Assembly (NCBI GenBank): GCA_003543115.1
Contig: DPJH01000038.1
Coordinates: forward strand, 1 to 14,440
Source of the DNA: Candidatus Moraniibacteriota bacterium
Lineage (GTDB): Bacteria; Patescibacteriota; Minisyncoccia; Moranbacterales; UBA2206
Direction of reading: 5' to 3'
Length of the DNA: 14,440 nt
Shown: positions 8,145 to 14,292 of the stretch, piece by piece
Layout: the number at the start of each line of letters is the position of its first letter
How positions within the stretch are numbered: position 1 is the stretch's first letter
The notes under the pieces: generated by a model
The model's database searches: none
Told to the model about the DNA's origin: nothing
The model's input: the letters and a program-made list of their open reading frames with translations, nothing else
Position numbers and translations under genes: made by a program

Positions 8145-9308
8145 TTAGTATTTATTTATCATTTTTAAAAATTCCCCTGCTGATTTTTTCCAAGTAAATT
8201 TTTTCGCTTGAAGAGCGCCTCTGGAAACCAAATCATTCCTAAAATCATTATTTTTTATGACTTCCCTCATCGCGCAGAAAATTTCATCCGGCTTATCCGG
8301 ATCAATCATGATCGCTCCATTTCCAACCACTTCAGGAAGAGAAGAATTATTGGAGGTTATAGTAGGCGTTCCACAGGCCATGGCTTCAAGCGGAGGAAAT
8401 CCAAACCCTTCAAAAAATGAAGGATACACAAAAAGAGAAGCCAGATTTAAAACACACTCCTTATCCTCCTCTTTAATAAATTTAGCCACAATGATATTTT
8501 TGGCATACTTGGATTTCCTGATTTCATCAAATATGCTTTCACCCAACCAACCCTCTGATCCTGCAATAACTAATTTGATTTTTTGCATCTCCTCATTGCC
8601 CTCCTTGATGGCATTTTTTTGCAGCTTGTTGTATGCCCTAACGACAGAGACGATATTTTTTCTCGGCTCTATCGTCCCTAAATATAAAATGAATTTATAT
8701 GGCAAATTATATCTTTCTTTCGCCTTAATAAGATCCGGATTGTTTCGATCCAAAAGCTTGAATTTATCAGAAATTCCATTATAAATTATGCGTATCTTGC
8801 CTTTTCCAATCCCGAATAAATCCATAATGTCCTGCGCTGTTGAATGGGATATGGATATTATAGCGTCTGCTTTTTTACACATTTTTTGGGGATTTACAAA
8901 AAAATGCCAAATTCTCCTTTTCCATGAAAAAGTTTTTGCATAACGTTCGTATGACAGATCATGCACGGTTAAGATCAGTTTGGTTTTTTCACTGACGCTA
9001 TAGAAGTTTATGTTAGGCATGAAGAAAATATCCGCTCCTCCGACCATACGATCAATTTTCGGCCAATTCAGATACCAAAAAAATAAATTCAAAATCTTAT
9101 TGGGATAATTGAATTTTTTTATAGTCACATTGGGATATTTGTCTGTCCAAGAAAAATCAACTTTCCTCTTCTTGAAAGAATTAAAAAAAAGAACGTATTC
9201 ATTTCTCGTATCCATCTGGAAAATATTATCCAAAAAACCGAGAGCATATTCTTCCACTCCCGTTCTTCTTCCATCAGCAAAGCATCTGACATCAATTCCA
9301 ATTCTCAT
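8145..9308 (-). CDS. GT4-family glycosyltransferase, glycan operon
   Basis: 387 aa, GT-B fold, retaining GT4 type. The start MRIGIDVRCFADGRRTGVEEY carries the acceptor-side glycine loop, and HDLSYERY (116-123) is the usual mid-N-domain motif. The donor domain has LGTIEPRKN (210-218), VIAGSEGW (247-254) and the E-x7-E region FFEGFGFPPLEAMACGTP with glutamates 300 and 308. The architecture resembles mannosyl- and other hexosyltransferases of O-antigen and capsule loci; the donor is not assignable. The start ATG follows an AT-rich 45-nt gap after the wzz-like gene, with no ribosome-binding site. 64 nt separate its stop from the next glycosyltransferase. No truncation or missing key residue is seen. 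Confidence 0.93.
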   Translation of the reverse strand: MRIGIDVRCFADGRRTGVEEYALGFLDNIFQMDTRNEYVLFFNSFKKRKVDFSWTDKYPNVTIKKFNYPNKILNLFFWYLNWPKIDRMVGGADIFFMPNINFYSVSEKTKLILTVHDLSYERYAKTFSWKRRIWHFFVNPQKMCKKADAIISISHSTAQDIMDLFGIGKGKIRIIYNGISDKFKLLDRNNPDLIKAKERYNLPYKFILYLGTIEPRKNIVSVVRAYNKLQKNAIKEGNEEMQKIKLVIAGSEGWLGESIFDEIRKSKYAKNIIVAKFIKEEDKECVLNLASLFVYPSFFEGFGFPPLEAMACGTPTITSNNSSLPEVVGNGAIMIDPDKPDEIFCAMREVIKNNDFRNDLVSRGALQAKKFTWKKSAGEFLKMINKY

Positions 9309-9353
9309 ATTTTAATATATTATATATTCGATCACCAACCGGGAAATAGAAGA

Positions 9354-9959
9354 TTATTTTAAATAATGCCTTATCATGACTGCCCAAAGACCGATGAAAA
9401 TTCCAAACAGCATCGGAAAAACAAAAATCATCCACACATTCCCTTGATTTTTTATAATAACCGGATTTTGCCCAATGACTCGGAACCAAGTCGCCTCATT
9501 TTGATTCTCATTCAATGTTTCTACATTTTTTGAAACAATTTCTGAGATAGCCCCTGCAATTTTTTTGGCTGAATTTCCATCCGAAGAGGAAAATGAAACC
9601 GACACCATTTGAGCAGAAAGCTTTTCCGGCTTCAACATTTTTGCAAGTTGCCGCAAGCTGCGATCATCCACATCCATTCCGGCTTTGGAATATATATCGC
9701 TAACCGTTCTTGGATTTTTCAGCCATTCCACTATTGTTTCTGCAAATTTTTCATCCGCCTGCAAACGATAGAAGTCATCATAGCGATAGTCTGTTGTTTG
9801 CTGGGTTCCATTCCTGGTTATGCCAAGCGCCAGAGAAACATCATAAGAATCCGGCCTCAAGCTAAAATACATTATGCTTGTAAGAATAATTAAAACAATA
9901 ACGCCCAAAAAAACCTTTCTGTCTTTCTTAATTATTTCCCAATATTCCTTCAACTCCAT
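9354..9959 (-). CDS. Wzz/YveK-like polysaccharide chain-length determinant protein
   Basis: 201 aa with the polysaccharide co-polymerase layout: MELKEYWEIIKKDRKVF at the cytosolic N-terminus, membrane helix 1 at about 16-34, an outer domain of about 140 residues ending in a helical stretch (about 130-155), and membrane helix 2 at about 176-196 before a short basic tail. These proteins control the length of Wzy-made polymers or partner a BY-kinase. No Wzc-type kinase domain is fused, and none is encoded in the window. The proline-rich segment usual before helix 2 is reduced to the area around QNPVII. It is the first gene of the downstream operon, with a leader of about 220 nt containing a foldback element. 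No Shine-Dalgarno is seen. The assignment rests on topology and the N-terminal motif, so it is good but not certain. Confidence 0.82.
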   Translation of the reverse strand: MELKEYWEIIKKDRKVFLGVIVLIILTSIMYFSLRPDSYDVSLALGITRNGTQQTTDYRYDDFYRLQADEKFAETIVEWLKNPRTVSDIYSKAGMDVDDRSLRQLAKMLKPEKLSAQMVSVSFSSSDGNSAKKIAGAISEIVSKNVETLNENQNEATWFRVIGQNPVIIKNQGNVWMIFVFPMLFGIFIGLWAVMIRHYLK

Positions 9960-9973
9960 AGCATTGATATTAT

Positions 9974-10126
9974 TAACTTACTCATTTGATTGTGGCAATA
10001 CGCCACGGAAGCGAGAAATTGGCTATATTTTTTAATGCTGATCTTTGACGAAGTGTCGAGATTGGACAAAAAATATCATCTATCGCGCTGAAGCGTGTAT
10101 TGTTGCAAGCAAATGCGTAAGTCCTA
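9974..10126. mobile_element. 153-bp foldback, MITE-like element with 5-bp flanking repeats, in the wzz leader
   Basis: The two halves are imperfect inverted copies. CTTACTCATTTGATTG starting at 9977 mirrors CTTACGCATTTGCTTG read on the minus strand from 10121. CAATAC and AGCG-GA follow in both, then ATATTTTTT (10025-10033) against AAAAAATAT (10068-10076). The centre is near 10050, at the small hairpin GAC-GAAGT-GTC. ATTAT flanks it exactly on both sides (9969-9973 and 10127-10131), as a target-site duplication would. It contains no meaningful reading frame. One outer end reads TAGGACTTACGCA, which resembles insertion-sequence ends I recall from cyanobacteria; that resemblance is unchecked. 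Confidence 0.55.
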
Positions 10127-10189
10127 ATTATGTGAAATTATAATGCCATTTAAATCAAAAATTCCTTAACTTAAGCTTTTCCTTGTTTT

Positions 10190-10219
10190 AGTATATCACC
10201 AGATGCTTGTATTTGACAA
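10190..10219 (-). promoter_or_regulatory. Candidate extended -10 promoter for the wzz-to-murJ operon
   Basis: On the minus strand TTGTCA (10219-10214), an 18-nt spacer ending in TGA, then TATACT (10195-10190). The TGN before the -10 box gives an extended -10 element. Initiation near 10183 would give a leader of about 220 nt before the wzz-like ATG, running through the foldback element. It is correctly placed just after the preceding gene's stop. Confidence 0.5.
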
Positions 10220-10233
10220 AATTATAATTTTGT
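10216..10233. repeat. Perfect 18-bp palindrome overlapping the operon promoter
   Basis: ACAAAATTATAATTTTGT is fully self-complementary and overlaps the -35 box of the promoter above. It could be an operator for a dimeric regulator, or chance in AT-rich DNA. No regulator gene is present in the window. Confidence 0.4.
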
Positions 10234-10258
10234 GTTATTGTAAAATTCTTTCTTAGAT

Positions 10259-11362
10259 TCAGGCTTTTTCTTTAAAAATCCTATATTCATTTTCAATATA
10301 ATTTTTTATCTTTTCTTTGAATATTTTCTTGTCGAATTTTTGTGCTTTTTCCCGACAATAATGCGGATCATGCTTCAATCCGTCCAACTTATTTATTGCC
10401 TGGATTATATCATTCACGGACTGATTATCAAAAAAGATTCCGGTTTTTCCCTCTTCCACATGCTCCACCACATCTCCCCCTCTGAAAGCCACTATCGGCT
10501 TTCCGGAAGCCAAAGCCTCCATCGCCACAATACCAAAATCTTCTTCTTGAGGAAAAATAAAAGCTCGGCAATTGGCATAATATTTGGGCAGATCTTCGTC
10601 GCTCACTCGGCCTAAAAATTCGATATTCGGGTTGGCTATTTTTTTCAATCTCTCCATTTCAGGCCCTCTTCCGATTATTTTTAGCTTCAGACCCAGCTTA
10701 TTGAAAGCCTTGATAGTAATATCGTGCCTCTTATAAGCTACCAATCTTCCTACCATCAAAAACGATCCGTCATTTTCATGGCTGGAGTAGAATTTATCGA
10801 AATTAACCGGAGGATGGATGACCACGCTGTCTCTTTTATAATATTTCTTGATTCTTTTAGCGACAAAATTGGAATTGGCAATTATCTTATCCGGCCTTTC
10901 AGCGCTGATCCTGTCCCAAATGCGGATATAGTTCATGGCAAAAGGAACCAGTTTTTTTATGAAGCTGGGAAAATCAAAATCACTGGTATATTTCTGGCAA
11001 TCATCCCAGGCATAACGCATAGGCGTGTGCATATAACAAAGATGTAGAGTTCGCGGACCGGTCACAATTCCTTTAGCATAGCTTGATGAATCGGAAAGCA
11101 CTATGTCATATCGTGAAAAATCAAATTGCTCGATAGCCATGGGCATCAGTTGGGGGAAAATACGGTGCTTTTCTTTGGCAAAGGGAATTTTTTGAATGAA
11201 AGAAGTTCGGATTTTACGGTCAGCAAAAAAACCGTGCATGGCTTTCTTATTATATACTAAAGTATAGATCGTAGCATTCGGGAAAAGCTCAGTAAAGCAA
11301 TCTAAAACTCTTTCCGCTCCTCCATATTGGACCAAATAATCATGAACAAGTGCTATTCGCAT
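10259..11362 (-). CDS. GT4-family glycosyltransferase, WbaZ-like (possible mannosyltransferase)
   Basis: 367 aa, GT-B fold. The N-terminus MRIALVHDYLVQYGGAERVL and the segment HTPMRYAWD (112-120) are hallmarks of the WbaZ-like GT4 subgroup, often mannosyl- or rhamnosyltransferases of O-antigen and capsule loci. The donor domain shows VGRLVAYKRHD (204-214), IIGRGPEMERL (229-239) and the E-x7-E region EEDFGIVAMEALASGKP with glutamates 274 and 282. It is more distant from the two other glycosyltransferases here than they are from each other. The stop is TGA, showing UGA is not reassigned. It starts at an ATG without an evident Shine-Dalgarno, lies between a terminator upstream and the operon promoter downstream, and may be its own transcription unit or the head of the operon. 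Donor specificity is inference. Confidence 0.93.
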   Translation of the reverse strand: MRIALVHDYLVQYGGAERVLDCFTELFPNATIYTLVYNKKAMHGFFADRKIRTSFIQKIPFAKEKHRIFPQLMPMAIEQFDFSRYDIVLSDSSSYAKGIVTGPRTLHLCYMHTPMRYAWDDCQKYTSDFDFPSFIKKLVPFAMNYIRIWDRISAERPDKIIANSNFVAKRIKKYYKRDSVVIHPPVNFDKFYSSHENDGSFLMVGRLVAYKRHDITIKAFNKLGLKLKIIGRGPEMERLKKIANPNIEFLGRVSDEDLPKYYANCRAFIFPQEEDFGIVAMEALASGKPIVAFRGGDVVEHVEEGKTGIFFDNQSVNDIIQAINKLDGLKHDPHYCREKAQKFDKKIFKEKIKNYIENEYRIFKEKA

Positions 11363-11403
11363 AACAACATCTTAGCCTATTAACATACTAATATTTTAAC
11401 ATG

Positions 11404-11433
11404 ATAATAGCTTTTTATGCCAGCTTTAGTAAA
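11404..11433 (-). promoter_or_regulatory. Candidate promoter for the WbaZ-like glycosyltransferase
   Basis: Minus strand TTTACT (11433-11428), 18 nt, TATTAT (11409-11404), lying directly after the terminator of the preceding gene and 41 nt before the ATG at 11362. The position is sensible and the -35 box weak. Confidence 0.35.
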
Positions 11434-11437
11434 GAAT

Positions 11438-11475
11438 AAAAAAATCCCGGAGCAAGCATTGCTGTGCGCCGAGAT
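11438..11475 (-). terminator. Rho-independent terminator after the 228-aa gene
   Basis: In minus-strand RNA AUCUCGG (11475-11469) pairs with CCGGGAU (11450-11444), with one G-U. An inner AGCA/UGCU stem lies inside, and seven U residues follow (11444-11438). It starts 23 nt after the stop of the upstream gene and separates it from the next glycosyltransferase. Confidence 0.85.
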
Positions 11476-11497
11476 CTGAAGATTTGATATCGAGGTG

Positions 11498-12184
11498 CTA
11501 TTTAATCATAGCCAAATGAATAGAGAGTATCCCATCAGCTACTGAGCGGGAGATGTCTCCGTCTCTTTCAATTAAAGAAAATGCTTCAATTAATTTGGGC
11601 AATTCCAAAATATCCTCATATGCCTCTCCAATTAAAATTTCAAGGAATGGTATCGGATCTTGGACAACACCCAATACTCTTTCGACTTCCTTGGGATAAT
11701 TGATAAGCAAGGCTGGAAGAAACTGATACGCCGATGGGTTGGCCTGCATTTTACTGGCCAAGTTAACTGTAGCTTTCCAAAAATTTGATTTGCGGGAAAT
11801 GCAATCAATTCCGTCTTGGCAATAGCCATTCACCGCCGCCATCTGCATCAGAGTAGTCCACCAGTTAATAATATCCACTCTACCGACTTGTTCGAATGGA
11901 ATATTCTGATGCTTGGCATAAAAAGAGAGCGGGTTAAGCGCCAATGCCTTTTCAAGAATAGCCAAATAATTCCTATCACCTCCCCGGAAAGACGATTTAG
12001 TCTGCATAATCTCAAGGCCCATAATAATCATGTTTAATTTTTCCGAGCCTTTTTCTCTAACGACACTATCCAATAACTTTAAGAAATCGTCTGTTGGCAT
12101 CCCAATCAATGCCCCTTGAAGATCATCAACATTGATGAGATTGGCACTTCCAACCGCTAACTCTTGTTTTCCCTTCTCTTTCAT
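11498..12184 (-). CDS. Unrecognised soluble, probably all-helical protein (228 aa)
   Basis: I do not recognise a family. From the chosen ATG the protein is 228 aa, begins MKEKGKQELAVGSANLINVD, has no signal peptide or membrane helix, and is built of amphipathic stretches (DDFLKLLDSVVRE, NYLAILEKALAL, INWWTTLMQMAA, PFLEILIGEAYEDILELPKL) suggesting a helical, repeat-like fold. Only two cysteines occur, close together in GYCQDGIDC. The frame is open 14 codons further upstream to an ATG at 12226. However, AAGGGAG sits 6 nt before the ATG at 12184, which decides the start. It lies between the sugar-phosphate transferase and a glycosyltransferase and ends at its own terminator. Its position in the glycan locus may be incidental, since the sequence shows no glycan-enzyme motif. 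Confidence 0.8.
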   Translation of the reverse strand: MKEKGKQELAVGSANLINVDDLQGALIGMPTDDFLKLLDSVVREKGSEKLNMIIMGLEIMQTKSSFRGGDRNYLAILEKALALNPLSFYAKHQNIPFEQVGRVDIINWWTTLMQMAAVNGYCQDGIDCISRKSNFWKATVNLASKMQANPSAYQFLPALLINYPKEVERVLGVVQDPIPFLEILIGEAYEDILELPKLIEAFSLIERDGDISRSVADGILSIHLAMIK

Positions 12185-12190
12185 TTTTAT

Positions 12191-12197
12191 CTCCCTT
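12191..12197 (-). promoter_or_regulatory. Strong Shine-Dalgarno that sets the start of the 228-aa gene
   Basis: AAGGGAG on the minus strand, 6 nt before the ATG at 12184. It is the only strong ribosome-binding site among the genes of this window and argues against the upstream ATG at 12226. Confidence 0.8.
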
Positions 12198-12292
12198 AGA
12201 GAAAAAATTTTAAAAAACCACAACATTTTCAGGTTAATAACTAGCTTAGCATCAATTCTTCATTTTTACAAGCAGCTTTTTTTAAATTTCAG

Positions 12293-13720
12293 CTATAGAT
12301 TTCTTCTTTTCCTGAACAAGACTCCGATTGTTTTCAGGCAGATTCGGATATCCAGAAGAAGCGACCAATTTTCAATATAATATAGATCCAGCTTATACTC
12401 ATCTTCAAAATCCAGATCCGACCTGCCGGAAACCTGGGCCATGCCGGTCACTCCGGGCTTGATAGTGAGAAGCCTTCGGTGATAGTCCATATATTTTTCC
12501 ACCTCGCGATGCTGATGAGGACGCGGTCCCACCAAGCTCATAGACCCAAAAAGTACATTGAAAAATTGAGGCAGCTCATCGATAGAATATTTTTCAATTA
12601 TTCTTCCTACACTAGTTTTTCGCGGATCCGCCTTAATCTTATATAATGGTCCTTTTCTGACGCTCTGCTTTTCAATCAATTCTTTTTCCAAATCCAATGC
12701 TTCTTTGACAGCCGGATTTTTATCCGTGACGCAATAGTCCCATTTCATATACCGAAATTTATAGACAAAAAACTTTCTGCCGTCGTTGCCCACTCTTTCG
12801 TTTTTATAAATTATCGGACCCTTGCTATCGATCCAAACAGCCAAGGCTGTCACGATCATGATCGGAGAAGTGATTATTATCCCTAAAACAGAAGCTGCGA
12901 TATCGAAAACTCTTTTTAGAATTCTTCCCCATCCGTCCAATGGAGTGTGCTTCACTTCAATAAGAGGTTCGCCGTTGAGAACTCCGATTTCATATCTGGA
13001 AGTTTGAAAAGTTGTAGGAATAAATTTATAAGTAATATTGTTGATAGCGCAATAGTCAATCAACTTTTCTTGCTCGTCATCCGTAATGGATGATTCGCAT
13101 AGGATTATTTCATCCACTCCCTTATTAGCACGAATTTGGCGGATAAGCTTCAAATGTGCATTATCTATCTGGTCTATCACCTTATAACCCAGACTCTTAT
13201 TCTGCTTGATCAGGGTAGCAATGGTATTCATTTTTCCATTTCGACCGATAAGAAGCAACCGGTGCACTCCCATTCCTTTTTTTATAAGAAGCCAAGTCTG
13301 GATCAGATGGATAATATAGCGGAGCAATACCACATAGAAAACAACCAGCATCCATGCAGCCAGAATTATGAACCGAGAAGAAAACCACTCTCGCTTCAAA
13401 AAAACTGTTACAATGACAATCATAAGTCCGATGGAAGTGGCCATCAGCACGCGAGCCGCTTCTTTCCAAAATTTTCTTGTAGCCCGGATATCATACAAAC
13501 CTTCTATGGCAAATATGGCGATGAAAAAAGGAGCTGCGATCAAAGCCATGCGTATATAGTCTTCAAAATAAACATGATGAAACTCCAAAGAAGAGAGATT
13601 GAAATATTCAATCACTTCCGGCATTTCTCTTATCGTGAAAGCTGTTATGGATGCCAAGATAATCATTGCAAAATCTACCGGCACTTGGATCGCACTAAAA
13701 AATAATTCTGATCGCTTCAT
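12293..13720 (-). CDS. Polyprenyl-phosphate hexose-1-phosphate transferase (WbaP/WcaJ-type), initiates glycan synthesis
   Basis: 475 aa, with the usual large-subclass layout: membrane helices at about 13-31, 58-74, 91-107 and 117-136, a cytosolic Rossmann-like linker (VHRLLLIGRNGK, 152-163), a re-entrant or membrane helix at about 273-295 following KRVFDIAASVLG, and the catalytic bacterial sugar-transferase domain. Catalytic landmarks are DELPQFFNVLFGSMSLVGPRP (from 381), KPGVTGMAQVSGR (421-433) and DLYYIENWSLLLDI (445-458). The family's KFRSM-type motif reads KFRYM (321-325). The enzyme transfers a hexose-1-phosphate (often glucose or galactose) to undecaprenyl phosphate, the first step of capsule or O-antigen repeat assembly. 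The ATG at 13720 has AAGGAA only at an unusually long 13-nt distance. The gene lies 38 nt after rnpB with no terminator between. Sugar identity is not inferable. Confidence 0.95.
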   Translation of the reverse strand: MKRSELFFSAIQVPVDFAMIILASITAFTIREMPEVIEYFNLSSLEFHHVYFEDYIRMALIAAPFFIAIFAIEGLYDIRATRKFWKEAARVLMATSIGLMIVIVTVFLKREWFSSRFIILAAWMLVVFYVVLLRYIIHLIQTWLLIKKGMGVHRLLLIGRNGKMNTIATLIKQNKSLGYKVIDQIDNAHLKLIRQIRANKGVDEIILCESSITDDEQEKLIDYCAINNITYKFIPTTFQTSRYEIGVLNGEPLIEVKHTPLDGWGRILKRVFDIAASVLGIIITSPIMIVTALAVWIDSKGPIIYKNERVGNDGRKFFVYKFRYMKWDYCVTDKNPAVKEALDLEKELIEKQSVRKGPLYKIKADPRKTSVGRIIEKYSIDELPQFFNVLFGSMSLVGPRPHQHREVEKYMDYHRRLLTIKPGVTGMAQVSGRSDLDFEDEYKLDLYYIENWSLLLDIRICLKTIGVLFRKRRNL

Positions 13721-13758
13721 AATTCAATAAAAATTCCTTAAAACCAAATATCATCCAT

Positions 13759-14247
13759 AAGTTAAATATCAATTTTATCAAAGTAAATCTATAAGCCGGA
13801 TTCTGTATCAAAATTGTAATCCGCCGGTGAGGCGAAACAAAATTGTGACAATCATTTATCTTGTTTTAGCATTGCTGCTAAAATCTTTGCGGTTCTTCTT
13901 GCTCTTACTAGTGTAGAACAAGACACGACCTTGCATCCAGGTAAGGATTTTGCCGTTTCATCGTAGCCTTCGGCGAAGACCATGCCGTAGCTCCTAAGAG
14001 CGAAGGCTGGCCCTTGCTTATGACTACGTTCGCCCTCCTTCGCCATTGGCTTCGGAAGGGCGCTTTGTTCTTTACAGAACAAAGCGTCTCTGCTCGCACC
14101 TCGTAGGTTTCCCTAGACGGGGGTTACCCGCTACCTTTTCCCGATTGCTCGGGATGAATGTCCGGACTTTCCTCCCCGCCACGTCGCTCGAGAGCGACAT
14201 GGTGACGCGATTGCCCGATTTACTTTGATAAAATCGATATTTAACTT
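13759..14247 (-). ncRNA. rnpB: RNase P catalytic RNA (bacterial type A-like)
   Basis: Catalytic RNA that removes 5' leaders from tRNA precursors. On the minus strand the 5' conserved core GGGGAGGAAAGTCCGGAC is followed by AGGGAAACCTACGAGGTGC and CAGAGA, then ACGGCAAAATCC with GGATGCAAGGTC. The 3' core is GATAAATGATTGTCAC and ACAGAATCCGGCTTATAG. Recognisable stems include P3 (GTCGCTC/GAGCGAC, 14083-14098 region plus 100), a UCCCGA-GCAA-UCGGGA tetraloop hairpin near 14135-14150, and a perfect 10-bp hairpin at 14061-14086. The ends, 14217-14247 and 13759-13789, pair over 31 positions with one G-U, giving a very long P1. Short open frames inside are incidental. Exact transcript ends are not defined by the sequence; I give the limits of P1. 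Confidence 0.96.
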
Positions 14248-14263
14248 TAAAAAAACTCTACAT

Positions 14264-14292
14264 ATAATACTCTATTTTTAGTTTTTTGTCAA
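14264..14292 (-). promoter_or_regulatory. Sigma-70-type promoter of rnpB
   Basis: Minus strand TTGACA (14292-14287), exactly 17 nt, TATTAT (14269-14264). Initiation near 14257 would be about 10 nt before the first base of P1. It has a perfect -35 box, one mismatch in the -10 box and ideal spacing, the best promoter in the window. Reading through could also supply the sugar-phosphate transferase gene. Confidence 0.8.

Noticed and set aside
9960..10258. A tRNA or riboswitch in the wzz leader
   Set aside because: No T-loop (GTTCRA) or acceptor-stem pairing and no conserved riboswitch core; the symmetry of a foldback element accounts for most of the stretch.
12185..12226. Upstream ATG giving a 242-aa version of the unrecognised protein
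   Set aside because: AAGGGAG lies inside this extension, correctly spaced for the ATG at 12184; the added residues are coded by AT-rich leader-like DNA.
13067..13705. Long plus-strand frame (189 codons, 13136-13705) opposite the transferase gene
   Set aside because: It is a shadow frame of a gene with unmistakable membrane and catalytic motifs on the minus strand.
13852..14228. Several open frames of 60-76 codons on both strands
   Set aside because: They lie wholly inside the RNase P RNA, whose conserved core elements explain the sequence.
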